NCBI GenBank assembly: GCA_934654605.1
Contig: CAKUGH010000002.1
Location: forward strand, 1 to 64,000
Source of the DNA: an uncultured Collinsella sp.
Lineage (GTDB): Bacteria; Actinomycetota; Coriobacteriia; Coriobacteriales; Coriobacteriaceae
Length of the DNA stretch: 64,000 nt
Reading direction: 5' to 3'
Shown here: in pieces, positions 9,201 through 19,800 of the stretch
Position numbering within the stretch: the stretch's first letter is position 1
How the letters are laid out: each line of letters opens with the position of its first letter
Made by a program: the position numbers and the translations under genes
The notes under the pieces: model-generated
Database searches by the model: none
Told to the model about the DNA's origin: nothing
What the model saw: only the letters and a program-made list of their open reading frames with translations

Positions 9201-10676
9201 ATGGCATCAGACGTTCGCGTCCGCTTTGCACCCTCACCCACGGGCAAGCTGCACATCGGCGGCGCCCGCACCGCTATCTATAACTGGGCTTTTGCCCGCG
9301 CAAACGGCGGCACGTTCATCCTGCGCATCGACGACACCGACCCCACTCGCTCCACCGATGAGAATACGCAGATCATCCTGCGCGCCATGCGTTGGCTGGG
9401 CCTGGACTGGGACGAGGGCCCCGAGGTGGGCGGCGACTTTGGCCCCTACGCGCAGACCGAGCGCCTGGACCTGTACAGGCAGGCTGCACAGAAGCTCTGG
9501 GACGAGGGCAAGGCCTACCCCTGCTTCTGCACCAAGGAACAGCTCGATGCTGACCGCAAGGCCGCTCAGGAGCGCAAGGACCCCTTCCAGGGCTATCAGC
9601 GCCGCTGCCGCGATCTTGATCCCGAGGAGGCCCGCCGCCGCATCGAGGCCGGCGAGTCCTACGTCCTGCGCATCAAGGTGCCCGAGGACCGCGGCGACGT
9701 CGTCATCCACGACGCCGTCCACGGTGAGGTGACCTTCGACGCCAAGGAGCTCGACGACTTCGTCATCTTCCGCTCCGACGGCACGCCCACGTACAACTTC
9801 GCGACCGTCGTCGACGACGCCATGATGAAGATCACCCACGTCATCCGTGGCGACGACCACCTGTCCAACACCCCGCGTCAGGTCATGGTCTATGAGGCCC
9901 TCGGCGCGCCCGTGCCCACGTTCGCCCACATCTCCATGATCCTGGGTGCCGACGGTAAGAAGCTCTCCAAGCGCCACGGCGCCACTTCGGTGGAGGAGTA
10001 CCGCGACGCCGGTTACCTGTCCGACGCCTTCGTCAACTACCTGGCGCTGCTCGGCTGGTCGCTCGACGGCGAGACCACGATCATTCCGCGTGATGTTCTG
10101 GCCAGCAAGTTCTCGCTCGACCGCATCTCCAAGAACCCGGCGACCTTCGACCCCAAGAAGCTCGACTGGGTCAATGCCGAGTACATCAACGGTATGTCCG
10201 ACGCGCAGTTTGCCGACGAAGTCATGGTCCCCGAGCTGCATGAGGCGGGCCTCATTGAGGGTAATGTCGAGTACGGCGAGGATTGGATTGACGCGCTTGC
10301 CGCCATCGTCAAGCCGCGCACCAAGATGCCTGCCGACGCCGTGACCGTCGCCGCTCCCATCTTCGCTACGGCCGAGACGCTCGAGTATGACGAGAAGTCC
10401 GTCAACAAGGGCCTGGCCAAGGAGGGCATGGGCGCCATCCTGGACGCCGCCAAGTCTGCGCTCGAGGGCGTGGACGAGTGGACGGCTGCCAACATCGACG
10501 CTGCGCTTGAGCCGCTGCCCGAGCAGATGGACCTCAAGAAGCGCGTGGTCTTCCAGGCCGTGCGCGTCGCCGTCTGCGGCAACATGGTGAGCCCTCCGCT
10601 GGGTGAGACCATGGCACTCGTCGGCCGCGACGACTGTCTGGCGCGCATCGACCGCGCCCGCACGATGGCGCTGTAG
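9201..10676 (+). CDS. gltX: Glutamyl-tRNA synthetase
   Basis: 491 residues from the ATG at 9201, which follows GAGGAGA. It charges tRNA-Glu (and perhaps tRNA-Gln in organisms with an amidotransferase). The class I signatures are present: the HIGH-type motif KLHIGGARTA near residue 17 and the KMSKS-type motif KKLSKRHG near residue 255. The cysteine-containing insertion CFCTKEQLDADR is typical. A GTG 39 bases upstream would extend the protein but has no ribosome site. It is followed by priA after 88 bases. Confidence 0.97.
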   Translation: MASDVRVRFAPSPTGKLHIGGARTAIYNWAFARANGGTFILRIDDTDPTRSTDENTQIILRAMRWLGLDWDEGPEVGGDFGPYAQTERLDLYRQAAQKLWDEGKAYPCFCTKEQLDADRKAAQERKDPFQGYQRRCRDLDPEEARRRIEAGESYVLRIKVPEDRGDVVIHDAVHGEVTFDAKELDDFVIFRSDGTPTYNFATVVDDAMMKITHVIRGDDHLSNTPRQVMVYEALGAPVPTFAHISMILGADGKKLSKRHGATSVEEYRDAGYLSDAFVNYLALLGWSLDGETTIIPRDVLASKFSLDRISKNPATFDPKKLDWVNAEYINGMSDAQFADEVMVPELHEAGLIEGNVEYGEDWIDALAAIVKPRTKMPADAVTVAAPIFATAETLEYDEKSVNKGLAKEGMGAILDAAKSALEGVDEWTAANIDAALEPLPEQMDLKKRVVFQAVRVAVCGNMVSPPLGETMALVGRDDCLARIDRARTMAL

Positions 10677-10764
10677 TAGCTGCGCAAACGCATGTATCCG
10701 AGCCCCGTTCACCCGAGCGGGGCTCTTGTTTCTAAAGACGCATGGGATGGGAGGTACAGAGACT

Positions 10765-13218
10765 ATGACCGAGCAACTGTCACTGTTTGGTTCGCCTGAA
10801 CTGGAGGAAGCTCCGAAGTCCGCGGCCCCTGCCGCCGCCCCGGTGCAGCCCGAGCCTGCGCCCGAACCCATCGCCGCCTACGCAAGCGTGGTCCTGGACA
10901 TTCCCACCCGTGCGCTGTCCGAGCCATTTGCCTACGGCATTTCGCAGTCGCTCGCCAACGAGGCCCAGATCGGCTCCACCGCCCTAGTTCATTTTGGCAA
11001 CCGTGCGGCCGCGGGCTACATCGTCGACATTGCGCCCGAGATGGCCAACCTGCAAGGTAACGACGCTCTCGACCCCACGCGCATCAAGCCTATCGAGGCC
11101 ATCCTCAGCAAGCCGCTCTTTAATGCCGAGGCCGCCCGCATTGCGCGCTGGATGAGCCGCGAGTACGTCGCGACGCTTTCCGAGTGCCTGCGTCTGTTCC
11201 TGCCGCCGGGCGGAAGCCCACGCGTGGTCAAGTGTGATGACGGTGTGTGGACGGTTGAGCGACCCGCCGTCAAGCCCATCCAAAACCGTTGGGTCATGCT
11301 CACACCCGAGGGCTTCGACTACACGCCGCCCAAAACGGCGGTTCGCCAGCGCCAACTTATCGAGGCACTCCAGTGCGGCCCGGTCACGACGCGCGACCTC
11401 AACCTGCTCTACAACAGCATGTCTGCCACCATCAAGGCGCTCGAAAAACGCGGCGTCGTGGTCGTGGAGGAGCGCCGTGCCTGGCGTGGCTGCAGCGAGC
11501 AGACCACGCTGTCCTCGGCGAGCGGCAAGGCCCCGGTGGCGCTCACCAACGGTCAGCAGCAGGCGCTCGCGCAAATCGAGCGCGCACGCCTGGACGCTCA
11601 CGGTGACGTGGTGTTCGTCGACGGCGTCACCGGTTCCGGCAAAACCGAGGTCTATCTCTCCGCCATCGAGCGCGTGCTGGCCGCTGGCCGTTCGGCCTGC
11701 GTGCTCGTGCCCGAGATCTCGCTGACGGCCCAGACCGTCGGCCGCTTTCGCTCGCGTTTTGGCGAGACGGTCGCGGTCTTCCACTCGCGCCTCTCGGCCG
11801 GCGAGCGTTTGGACCAGTGGGACATGGTCGCCAGCGGTTCGGCCCGCGTGGTCGTGGGTGCCCGCTCGGCACTCTTTTGCCCGCTCAGCGACCTAGGCCT
11901 CATCATCATCGACGAGGAGCATGAGACCAGCTACAAGCAGGGTTCCAGCCCGCGTTACCATGCGCGCGAGGTGGCGGCCGAGATGGCGCGCCGCTATCGT
12001 TGTCCGCTTGTGCTGGGGTCGGCCACGCCCTCGGCCGAGGCGCTCGACCGCTGCCGCCGCGGCACGTACAACGGCGCCACCTGGACGCGCGTCGAGATGC
12101 CCGAGCGCCCAGGGCATGCGGTGCTGCCTACGGTCCGCATCGCCGACCTGCGCCGTGAGTTCGCACACGGTAGCCGCTCCATGTTCTCAAAACCGCTGAT
12201 GGAAGGCCTTGAGCGCGTTGTCGAGCGTCGCGAGAAGGCTGTGCTCCTGCATAATCGTCGCGGCTTTGCGCCCTTCCTGATGTGCCGCGAGTGCGGCTGC
12301 GTGCCCACCTGCAACCACTGCTCCACCGCGCTCACGTACCACGAGCGCACGCACGCGCTGCAGTGCCACACCTGCGGATCGTCTTGGCGCGTTCAGCCCT
12401 ATCCGGCGCCCACGAGCCGCTGCCCCAAGTGCGGCAGCCGCTACCTGGCGAAAATGGGCTTGGGCACGCAGCAAATCGAAGACGCGCTGCACCAGATGCT
12501 GCCCGAGGACGTCGCCATCATCCGCATGGATGCCGATTCCACGCGCGGCAAGGACGCGCACAAAAAGCTGCTCGAGCAGTTTGATGCCGCCGATTGCGCC
12601 GTGCTGCTGGGCACCCAGATGATCGCCAAGGGCCTCGATTTTCCCGAGGTCACGCTCGTGGGCGTGGTCAATGCCGATTTTGCGTTGAAGCTGCCCGATT
12701 TTAGAGCAGGGGAGCGTGCCTACGATCTGCTGGAGCAGGTGGCGGGCCGCGCCGGCCGCGGCGATCGCCCCGGTGAGGTTATCATCCAGACCTACCTGCC
12801 CGAGGACCCGGTCATTCGCGCCGTCGCCGAGCACGACCGCTCGATCTTTACCGACTACGACCTGGGCCAGCGTCGCGATGCTCTGTATCCGCCGTTCGTG
12901 CGCCTGGTCAACATCTTGGTGTGGTCGGCGAATCGAGACGATGCGCAGGACTACATCGGGCACATCGCAAAGCTCCTCAAGCGCCGCTGGCATGCGGCCG
13001 CGCCCGACTTTTTGCGGGCGGGGAGCGCCGTGCCGCAGGTGCTGGGCCCGGCTTCGTGTGTAATCGAGAGAGCCAAGGACCGTTACCGCTTCCATCTGCT
13101 TGTAAAGTCGCCGGTAGGGTACCATGTCTCTGATGATATCGACGCCTGCCTTAAAGAGGTGGGCTCCGTGCGCGGCGTGAGCGTGAGCGTTGACGTCGAC
13201 GCCTATGATTTGATGTAA
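10765..13218 (+). CDS. priA: Primosomal protein N' (PriA helicase)
   Basis: 817 residues from the ATG at 10765 (GGGAGG about 8 bases upstream). PriA restarts replication at stalled forks. After a proline-rich start (residues 10-35) come the DNA-binding domain, Walker A DGVTGSGKTEVY, the DEEH box in IIIDEEHETSYKQ, and the zinc-binding insertion with paired cysteines (CRECGCVPTCNHC, CHTCG, CPKCG). The helicase C-terminal motifs LGTQMIAKGLDFP and QVAGRAGRGDRPG follow. All functional motifs are intact. It leads a priA-def-fmt-rsmB series, a common bacterial arrangement. Confidence 0.96.
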   Translation: MTEQLSLFGSPELEEAPKSAAPAAAPVQPEPAPEPIAAYASVVLDIPTRALSEPFAYGISQSLANEAQIGSTALVHFGNRAAAGYIVDIAPEMANLQGNDALDPTRIKPIEAILSKPLFNAEAARIARWMSREYVATLSECLRLFLPPGGSPRVVKCDDGVWTVERPAVKPIQNRWVMLTPEGFDYTPPKTAVRQRQLIEALQCGPVTTRDLNLLYNSMSATIKALEKRGVVVVEERRAWRGCSEQTTLSSASGKAPVALTNGQQQALAQIERARLDAHGDVVFVDGVTGSGKTEVYLSAIERVLAAGRSACVLVPEISLTAQTVGRFRSRFGETVAVFHSRLSAGERLDQWDMVASGSARVVVGARSALFCPLSDLGLIIIDEEHETSYKQGSSPRYHAREVAAEMARRYRCPLVLGSATPSAEALDRCRRGTYNGATWTRVEMPERPGHAVLPTVRIADLRREFAHGSRSMFSKPLMEGLERVVERREKAVLLHNRRGFAPFLMCRECGCVPTCNHCSTALTYHERTHALQCHTCGSSWRVQPYPAPTSRCPKCGSRYLAKMGLGTQQIEDALHQMLPEDVAIIRMDADSTRGKDAHKKLLEQFDAADCAVLLGTQMIAKGLDFPEVTLVGVVNADFALKLPDFRAGERAYDLLEQVAGRAGRGDRPGEVIIQTYLPEDPVIRAVAEHDRSIFTDYDLGQRRDALYPPFVRLVNILVWSANRDDAQDYIGHIAKLLKRRWHAAAPDFLRAGSAVPQVLGPASCVIERAKDRYRFHLLVKSPVGYHVSDDIDACLKEVGSVRGVSVSVDVDAYDLM

Positions 13219-13236
13219 CAACCCGAAAGGATGGCC

Positions 13237-13773
13237 ATGGAAGCCAACGGAATCGTACTGTCGCCCGACCCTCGTCTGCGCCAGGAGTGCGCCGTCATCG
13301 AGGAGATCACCCCGGCGATTGAGGCGCTTGCCGAGAAAATGAAGAAGATGATGTTTGACAACGGCGGTTGCGGCCTGGCCGCCCCGCAGATCGGTGAGCT
13401 CATTCAGCTCGTCACCATCGATTGCGACTACAGCGACAAGAACGACTACGACCCGTACGTGCTCATCAACCCTGTCATTGTTGAGCAGAGCGACAACCTG
13501 GTGCCGTTTAGCGAGGGTTGCCTGTCCATTCCTGGCATTAGCTGCGAGATTGAGCGTCCCGATCATGTCGTCGTCGAGGCGTATGACCTGGATGCCAACC
13601 TGATTCGCTACGAGGCCACGGGCGACCTGTTCTGCGTGTGCCTGCAGCACGAGATCGATCATCTGCACGGCAATACCATGTTCGAGCGACTCAAGCCGAT
13701 GCAGAGGATCAAGGCCGTCAAGGAGTACCAGGACGCCCTGGCCCGCGGCGCTCGACCGGGCGAGACGGAGTAG
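13237..13773 (+). CDS. def: Peptide deformylase
   Basis: 178 residues. It removes the formyl group from nascent proteins. The three metal motifs are present: GGCGLAAPQIG, EGCLSIPG (metal cysteine) and QHEIDHLHG (two metal histidines and the catalytic glutamate). Two ATGs are possible. The one at 13231 directly abuts the GAAAGG ribosome site, so the second at 13237, with a 6-base gap, is preferred. It begins 18 bases after the priA stop. It functions with fmt, which adds the formyl group to initiator tRNA. Confidence 0.96.
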   Translation: MEANGIVLSPDPRLRQECAVIEEITPAIEALAEKMKKMMFDNGGCGLAAPQIGELIQLVTIDCDYSDKNDYDPYVLINPVIVEQSDNLVPFSEGCLSIPGISCEIERPDHVVVEAYDLDANLIRYEATGDLFCVCLQHEIDHLHGNTMFERLKPMQRIKAVKEYQDALARGARPGETE

Positions 13774-13780
13774 GTCGTCC

Positions 13781-13882
13781 GTCCCTGGGGTTGGCCGCCT
13801 ATATATCATCCCGTGCTCAAACATTCTCGCTTCGCTGCGAAACTGCGCGCGGGACGATATATAGGCGGCCAACCCCAGGGAC
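13781..13882. repeat. Long inverted repeat between def and fmt (palindrome D)
   Basis: Arms 13781-13807 and 13856-13882 pair perfectly over 27 bases and continue for six more with one mismatch. The loop holds a small TTCGCTGCGAA-like dyad. The arms begin with GTCCC. It lies 7 bases after the def stop. The rest of the 13774-14097 interval has no convincing gene. An ATG at 13972 in frame with fmt would add 42 hydrophobic residues but lacks support. Confidence 0.75.
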
Positions 13883-14097
13883 TACGTTATTCGGGGTCGG
13901 TTCGCCCGGGTGCCGTGGGCCAGGGAGGGGCGTCTTCGCTGATATTTGGTTTGTTGAGAGAGCTGCTTTTTATGCGGCTCTTTCTTTGGTTTTGGGTATA
14001 TTTGTTCTTGTTGAACTGTTATTGCGGATGGGCTGGGGACTGGCTTTCCGCTGTTGTTTGTAGCCGTCTTGGCTCTGGTTTTGAGGAGACATTGGTT

Positions 14098-15018
14098 ATG
14101 CGTATTGTGTTTATGGGTACGCCGGATTTTGCGGTGCCTTCACTGACTTCGCTTGTTGAGGCTGGGAATGAGATTGCGCTTGTCGTTACTCGTCCCGATG
14201 CTGTTCGTGGGCGTGGTAAGAAGCTTGAGCCTTCTCCTGTTAAGGCCAAGGCGCTTGAGCTGGGGTTGCCGGTTGTTGAGGCCAATCGTATGACGCCTGA
14301 GGTTGTTGAGGCGCTCCAGGCTGCGCAGGCGGATATTTTCTGTGTGGCTGCCTATGGCTGCATTTTGCCTGATGAGGTGCTGCATATGGCGCCGCTTGGT
14401 ATTGTGAATGTTCATGCGTCCTTGCTGCCTCGTTGGCGTGGCGCTGCTCCTATTCAGCGTGCCATTCTTGCTGGTGATGAGGTTGCTGGCGTTTCCATTA
14501 TGCGTATTGGGCATGGCGTGGATACCGGTGCTTATTGTGCTCAGGCTTCCACCTCGGTTGCCGGTAAGCATGCCGAGGCGCTTACGATGGAGCTTGGTGA
14601 GCTGGGCGGCAAGTTGCTCGCCGATACGCTTCCTTCGTTTACCGACGGTGCCGCTGTTTGGACCGAGCAGGATGAGGCGCTCGTTACCCATGCTGCCAAG
14701 ATTTCCAAGCAGGAGATGCGTCTGGACCCTCAGATGGCGGCGCTCGATTGCGTTCGCCATGTGCTCGCTTCGTCCGATACCGCGCCTGCTCGTTGCGTGA
14801 TTGCCGGCAAGACGGTGCGTGTGCTCGATACGGCGCCGGCTGATGTGTCGCTTGGCGAGGGTCAGGCGCTTGTTCAGGCCAAGCGTGTTTACCTGGGTCT
14901 TTCCGATGGTGCGGTTGAACTGCTCGAGGTTAAGCCCGATGGTAAGCGTGCCATGGCCGCTTCTGCCTGGGCTGCCGGCCTTCAGGGTGCCGATCTTACG
15001 TGGGGTGTTCTGTCATGA
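14098..15018 (+). CDS. fmt: Methionyl-tRNA formyltransferase
   Basis: 306 residues from the ATG at 14098, with GAGGAGA 8 bases upstream. It formylates Met-tRNA for initiation. The start MRIVFMGTPDFAVPSL, the catalytic segment with Asn, His and Asp (NVHASLLPRWRGAAPIQ and GVDTGA) and the C-terminal tRNA-binding domain are all present. Its stop overlaps the rsmB start (ATGA). Codon use is odd: T-ending codons such as CTT, GTT, GCT and GAT are far more frequent than in the C/G-ending neighbours gltX, priA and def, although the protein itself is standard. Confidence 0.96.
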   Translation: MRIVFMGTPDFAVPSLTSLVEAGNEIALVVTRPDAVRGRGKKLEPSPVKAKALELGLPVVEANRMTPEVVEALQAAQADIFCVAAYGCILPDEVLHMAPLGIVNVHASLLPRWRGAAPIQRAILAGDEVAGVSIMRIGHGVDTGAYCAQASTSVAGKHAEALTMELGELGGKLLADTLPSFTDGAAVWTEQDEALVTHAAKISKQEMRLDPQMAALDCVRHVLASSDTAPARCVIAGKTVRVLDTAPADVSLGEGQALVQAKRVYLGLSDGAVELLEVKPDGKRAMAASAWAAGLQGADLTWGVLS

Positions 15019-16415
15019 GTAAGCTTTCCCCCGCACGCAAACTTGCGCTCGATGTGTTGATGGAGGCCGATCGCCGCGGTATGTACGCACGCGACGTGTT
15101 GTCTTCCCGCGCTTCCGCCAAGGCCATTGACCAGCGCGATTCCGCTTTTGCCGCTCGTTTGGCGCTCGGTGTTGCCGCCACTCAGGGCATTTTGGACGAA
15201 CTGCTCGATCAGTTTTTGGATAAGCCCAAAAAGGTCGCGCCGCGTGTTCGCATGGCGCTTCGCATCTCGGCCTTCGAGATGCTCTATCTGCATACGCCGG
15301 GTCGCGTAGCCGTAAGCCAGGGTGTTGAGCTGGTGCGCAGCGGCGCTAAGTCTGCCGCTGGCCTTGCCAATGCCGTGCTGCATAAGGTAGCGGATAACGT
15401 TGAGGACTTTGCCACGGCATCCGATGTGGATGAGTCCGAGCGCCGGTTAGTTCGCCTGTCGCGCCTGATGGGTCTGCCGCGCTGGCTCTGCGCCCGCATT
15501 ATGGCGTCGTTCGACACGCCCGAGGGCGCGCTCAACTTTGCCGGCAATCTGGCGCCTGCGCCGCTCGCCCTGCACGAGAATGCGTTTGCGACCAAGCCCG
15601 ATCCGTATATCTCGCAGCTCGTAGCGCCTGTCTTCCCGGGCTGCCATGCTCCGGTCGATGCGCAGGTCACGGTTGCTTCGGGCGTGTTTGAGCGTGCGGC
15701 GGCCGTGGCGTCGGACCTGAATGCTCAGCTTATCGCTACTGCGGCGACTCGTCCCGGCCGTTGCTTGGAGATCGGAGCCGGTCGTGGCACGAAGACCTAT
15801 GTGATGATGTGCCAGGCCAAGCGTGCCGGCTACGAGCGCCAGCATACTGCGCTCGACCTGCATGATCGCAAGTGCGATCAGAATCTCGCGCGCCTGCATA
15901 AGGCGGGTATTTCGGGCGTTCGTACGGTTTCGGGCGATGCGTGCGAGCTCGATGAAGTGCTTACTTCCTTTGATGCCATGCTCGGTGAGCCTGCCCTGTT
16001 CGACACGGTGTTTATCGATGCGCCGTGCTCTGGCACCGGTACCATGCGCCGTCACCCCGAGATTCCGTGGCGTTTGACCGAGAACGATGTGACGCGCGAG
16101 CTGCCCAAGCTGCAGTTGACGATGCTTAAGGAAGCAGCCGCGCGCGTGGCTGCCGGCGGTGAACTTATATACGCCACCTGCTCGGTCTTTGACGATGAGA
16201 ATACGCAGGTCGTGGATGCCTTCCTGGCTTCTCCCGAGGGCGAGGGCTTTACCGTGGCGCCGCTCTCCGAAGCTCAGATTCTGCAACTGTCCGAATATGA
16301 CCACGCCAAGAGCCTCGTCACCCTGCGCCAAAACGACCGAGGCCTCTTCCAAAGCGTCCCCGTAAACGCCGACTCCTACGACGGCCACTTCTGCGCCAGA
16401 CTCGTCCGCAACTAA
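15015..16415 (+). CDS. rsmB: 16S rRNA (cytosine-5-)-methyltransferase RsmB
   Basis: 466 residues from the ATG at 15015, overlapping the fmt stop by 4 bases. RsmB methylates C967 of 16S rRNA. An N-terminal NusB-like RNA-binding domain (about 1-140) precedes the methyltransferase domain. That domain has the SAM-binding ALEIGAGRGTKT-like segment (CLEIGAGRGTKT), motif IV IDAPCSGTGTMRRHPE with its cysteine, and motif VI LIYATCSVFDDENT with the catalytic cysteine. Length and order are normal. The gene ends just before palindrome C, which probably terminates the priA-rsmB series. Confidence 0.94.
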   Translation: MSKLSPARKLALDVLMEADRRGMYARDVLSSRASAKAIDQRDSAFAARLALGVAATQGILDELLDQFLDKPKKVAPRVRMALRISAFEMLYLHTPGRVAVSQGVELVRSGAKSAAGLANAVLHKVADNVEDFATASDVDESERRLVRLSRLMGLPRWLCARIMASFDTPEGALNFAGNLAPAPLALHENAFATKPDPYISQLVAPVFPGCHAPVDAQVTVASGVFERAAAVASDLNAQLIATAATRPGRCLEIGAGRGTKTYVMMCQAKRAGYERQHTALDLHDRKCDQNLARLHKAGISGVRTVSGDACELDEVLTSFDAMLGEPALFDTVFIDAPCSGTGTMRRHPEIPWRLTENDVTRELPKLQLTMLKEAAARVAAGGELIYATCSVFDDENTQVVDAFLASPEGEGFTVAPLSEAQILQLSEYDHAKSLVTLRQNDRGLFQSVPVNADSYDGHFCARLVRN

Positions 16416-16426
16416 TGCGGAGCCCC

Positions 16427-16512
16427 AAGGGCAGCTAATTTGGGACGGGGCTTTTTTGACTACCCCGCTTGCAGGGTAGTCAAAAAAGCCCCGTCCCAAA
16501 TTAGCTGCCCTT
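16427..16512. terminator. Very long perfect hairpin between convergent genes (palindrome C)
   Basis: Perfect 39-base arms at 16427-16465 and 16474-16512 enclose an 8-base loop. The arms contain TTTGGGACGGGG and a run of six T on each strand. It lies between the 3' ends of rsmB and the FmdB gene, so a bidirectional terminator role is likely, although the arms are far longer than termination requires. Confidence 0.8.
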
Positions 16513-16520
16513 GCAATAGC

Positions 16521-16558
16521 AAATGGCCCCGCCATCGGTGTTGATCGCGGGGCCATTT
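16521..16558. terminator. Terminator hairpin after the FmdB gene
   Basis: Arms AAATGGCCCCGC (16521-16532) and its complement (16547-16558) carry T-runs on both strands. It is a second, ordinary-sized terminator next to palindrome C. Confidence 0.75.
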
Positions 16559-16562
16559 TTCC

Positions 16563-16799
16563 TTAGTGGTTGTGCGGGCAGTTAGCACAGCAGCCGCTGG
16601 TGGCGCTGGTGCTGGAACCGCCGCTGCGCTGATCGGTGTTGTAGAAGCCACTGCCTTCAAATTTGATGCCGCTGGCCGAGAACGTCTTGGATGCCGGAGC
16701 ACCGCAGCTGGGGCACACGACCTCGGGGGTCTCGGACATGGGATGTTCAACCTCAAACACGTTGCCGCAGCTCGAGCACTTGTAATCGTAGCGCGCCAT
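16563..16799 (-). CDS. FmdB-family small zinc ribbon protein
   Basis: 78 residues. The start MARYDYKCSSCG and the second knuckle CPSCGAP form the FmdB zinc ribbon (four cysteines within residues 8-36). This is followed by a Gly/Ser-rich tail ending in SGCCANCPHNH, which adds a second Cys/His cluster. The family is widespread and often annotated as a putative regulator, but its function is not established. AAAAGGAAG precedes the ATG. It stands alone between terminators. Confidence 0.88.
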   Translation of the reverse strand: MARYDYKCSSCGNVFEVEHPMSETPEVVCPSCGAPASKTFSASGIKFEGSGFYNTDQRSGGSSTSATSGCCANCPHNH

Positions 16800-16887
16800 A
16801 GTACTTCCTTTTCAGCACAAAGCGGGCAGATCGCTCTGCCCGCATAAATTCAAACGTCTGTAACTGTACCCTATATCGGGGGTTTTA

Positions 16888-19800
16888 TCACGCTTCGCCC
16901 CAGAATCTATGGGTGTTGCGCAGGAGCTGTGCAGTTTTGTCCTCGGCAGCCTCGATGTCCGCCTCGTCAGCCTGCCAGGTCCAGTTGCCCGTGGCGACGC
17001 CCGGCACGTTCATGCGTGCATCATCGCCCAGACCCAGCACGTCCTGCAGCGGCATCATCACGAGCGGCGCATCACTTGCTAGCGCATCACCCATCAGCTT
17101 GGCCGCACACTCAACGCCGCTCGGCTCGTCGCCGCCCGCAAAGGAGCGCGTGCACCAACCGGCGAGCGTCGACGTGTCGTGCGTCGAGGTGTACAGAATC
17201 TTGCCCGGCGTGGGATGCACGCCACAGCGGACGTCGTAATCGCTAAACTCAAGCACGTCCATGCCGGGGAAGCCGCAGGTCGATGCCATCGCGCGAACAC
17301 CAGGCGTCAAATAGCCCAGGTCCTCGGCGATAAAGTTGAGCGGCCCCAGCTCGTCGTAGGCAGTCTGGAACAGGTCCTTGCCCGGACCCGCCAGCCAGCG
17401 GCCATCGGCGCAGGCCTTGCCCGCGGGAATGCTAAAGTAGCTGTGGAAGCCCAGGAAGTGATCCAGACGAACGCGGTCGTACAGCGAGAACGCGCGACGC
17501 AGGCGGTCCATCCACCAGCGGTAGCCGTTCTCCTTCATGTGGTCCCAGCGGAAGGTGGGATTGCCCCACACCTGGCCCTCGGGCGCAAAATTGTCGGGCG
17601 GCGCGCCGGAAATCTCAATCGCCTTGCCGGTATCGGACAGCCAAAAGTTCTCGGGTTCGCTCCACGCGTCGGCCGAATCGTCCGAGACATACATCGGAAT
17701 GTCGCCGATAACCTCGATTCCCTTCTTGTGCGCGTAGTTCATGAGTTCGCACCAAGCCAGGTCAAAGCGGTACTGCATGTACGCCTGCAGCTCGGCCTCG
17801 TCGTGGAAGCGCTTGTCGTCGATCAGGCGCTCGTTGTAGCGCCCGACATTGGCCGGCCAATCATGACGCGATTCGCCTTCAAAGTACTTCTTGACGGCCA
17901 TGTAGACGCAGTACTTCTCGAGCCAATCGGCATTGCGATGTTTAAACGCGGTGTAGAGCGGGTCGGCATCCTCGCCACCGCGGGCTTTCCAGACCTTAAA
18001 GTCGGCAGCAAGCTCCTCGTGGCTCTCGGGCAGCAGGTCAATATTGCCCGCAAAGGCCGAAGGGCCAGCGTAAGGGGAGCGGAAAAAGTCCGTCGGGTTG
18101 ACGGGTAGGACCTGCCAGTAGCGCATGCCCATGGCGGCCAGGTGGTCGATAAAGCGACGCGTGGGCGCGCCGATCGTGCCCGGTTTGCCGTCGTCGGTCG
18201 GCACCGAGGTGATATGACACACGACGCCCGCGCCGTGATCGAGCGGCTCCTGCAGGCGCTGCTCGGCGTGGTGATAGATAATCGACGAACCCAGCGGATA
18301 CAGATCGAGCGTGACCGTGCTGTTGTGGATCACGCACTCGTGGCCGCTAATGATGTCGCTTGCACATTCGCCGAGCGCCGGAATCGTCACGCGGTGCGAA
18401 TTGCGCAGGCTGCGGTTGATGATGACGGTCGCGGACTCGCCGTTCTTGCCCGTGCGGTTGTAGGCCAGCACCTCGTCATTGAGCGCGAACGCCCTGATCT
18501 CGCCGTCGATCATAAACGGCAGCGCGCGGCGCACGGCTGAGGCGTTCTTGACGATCGCGAGCGTGTCGAAGTCGTGCAGGTCTTCCTTGGTCGGCAGGGT
18601 GCGGCGGTTGCCCGGATCGGTAAGGCCCTCCAGGCCGTACTCGTCGCCGTAGTAGATTGAAGGCACGCCGGGGAAGGTCATCTGCATGAGCGTCGCGAGC
18701 CAAAAGCGGCTCTTGGCCAGGCCCATTGCGCCTTCGTCCAGACGCCATTTGCTGCGTTCGCACTCAGGCAGCTGTGACTCGTCGGGGCCGCCACCGAGCA
18801 CCGAGATGATGCGTGGACGGTCGTGGCTCGACAGCAGATTGAGCGCGCAGGACAGAGCCTCGCTCGGGTAGTTCTCGCGTAGGGTCTCGATATCCTCGGC
18901 CGCCTGATAGGCGTTCTTGTAGCCCATCAAAAAGCCGATGACCATGTCGCGGAAGGGGTAGTCCATGGCGGAATCAAGCTCGGAGCCCTGCAGGTAGCGG
19001 CGCAGGTGGCCATAGCTAATCTTGTTAGAGGCGTCCTCCCAGACCTCGCCGAGCAGCAGCGCGTCTGGCTTTTCGGCAAGTACTGCCTTCTTGATCTCGG
19101 CCAGGAAGTCGTCAGAAAGCTCGTCAGCGACGTCCAGACGCCAGCCGTGAGCACCGGCGCGCAGCCACTTGCGGATGACGCCGTCCTTGCCCAAGAGCTT
19201 CTCGCGCACGAGCTCGGACTTCTCGTTGATCGCGGGCATGTTGCCCACGCCCCACCAGCAATCGTACGAGCCGTCCTCGTGGAAGGTAAACGCGTCGCGC
19301 CACGGCGAATCCTCGCTCTGCCAAGCGCCCACACCGGGGTAGTTGCCATAGCGGTTGAAGTAGATCGAGTCATCGCCCGTGTGGTTAAAGACGCCGTCCA
19401 GGATGATGGAAATGCCCAGCTTTTCGGCTGCCTGACACAGCTCGGTAAAGTCCTGCTCGGTGCCCAGGATCGGGTCGATCTTGGTGTAGTCGGCCGTGTC
19501 GTAGCGATGGTTGCTCGCGGCCTCAAAGATGGGGTTGAGATAGATGGCGGTAAAGCCTAGCTCGGCGATGCGGGGCAGGTCTTCCTGGATGCCCTTGAGC
19601 GAGCCGCCGTAGAAGTCCCAGGTCTTAATGGAGCCGTCCTCGGCGCGCTCATACACCGGTGGTTCGTTCCAATCCTCGACCATGCGGCGTTGAATGCCCT
19701 TGCGCGGTTTTTCGAGCTCGGCCAGCGTACGCTCGCGCCAATGCTCGTCGCGAGCGTAGCGGTCGGGGAAGATCTGATAGACCATGCCGCGCTCGTACCA

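Noticed and set aside
12187-13872. 561-codon open frame on the minus strand across priA and def
   Set aside because: Both genes under it are certain on the plus strand. The frame is a result of high GC in the third codon position.
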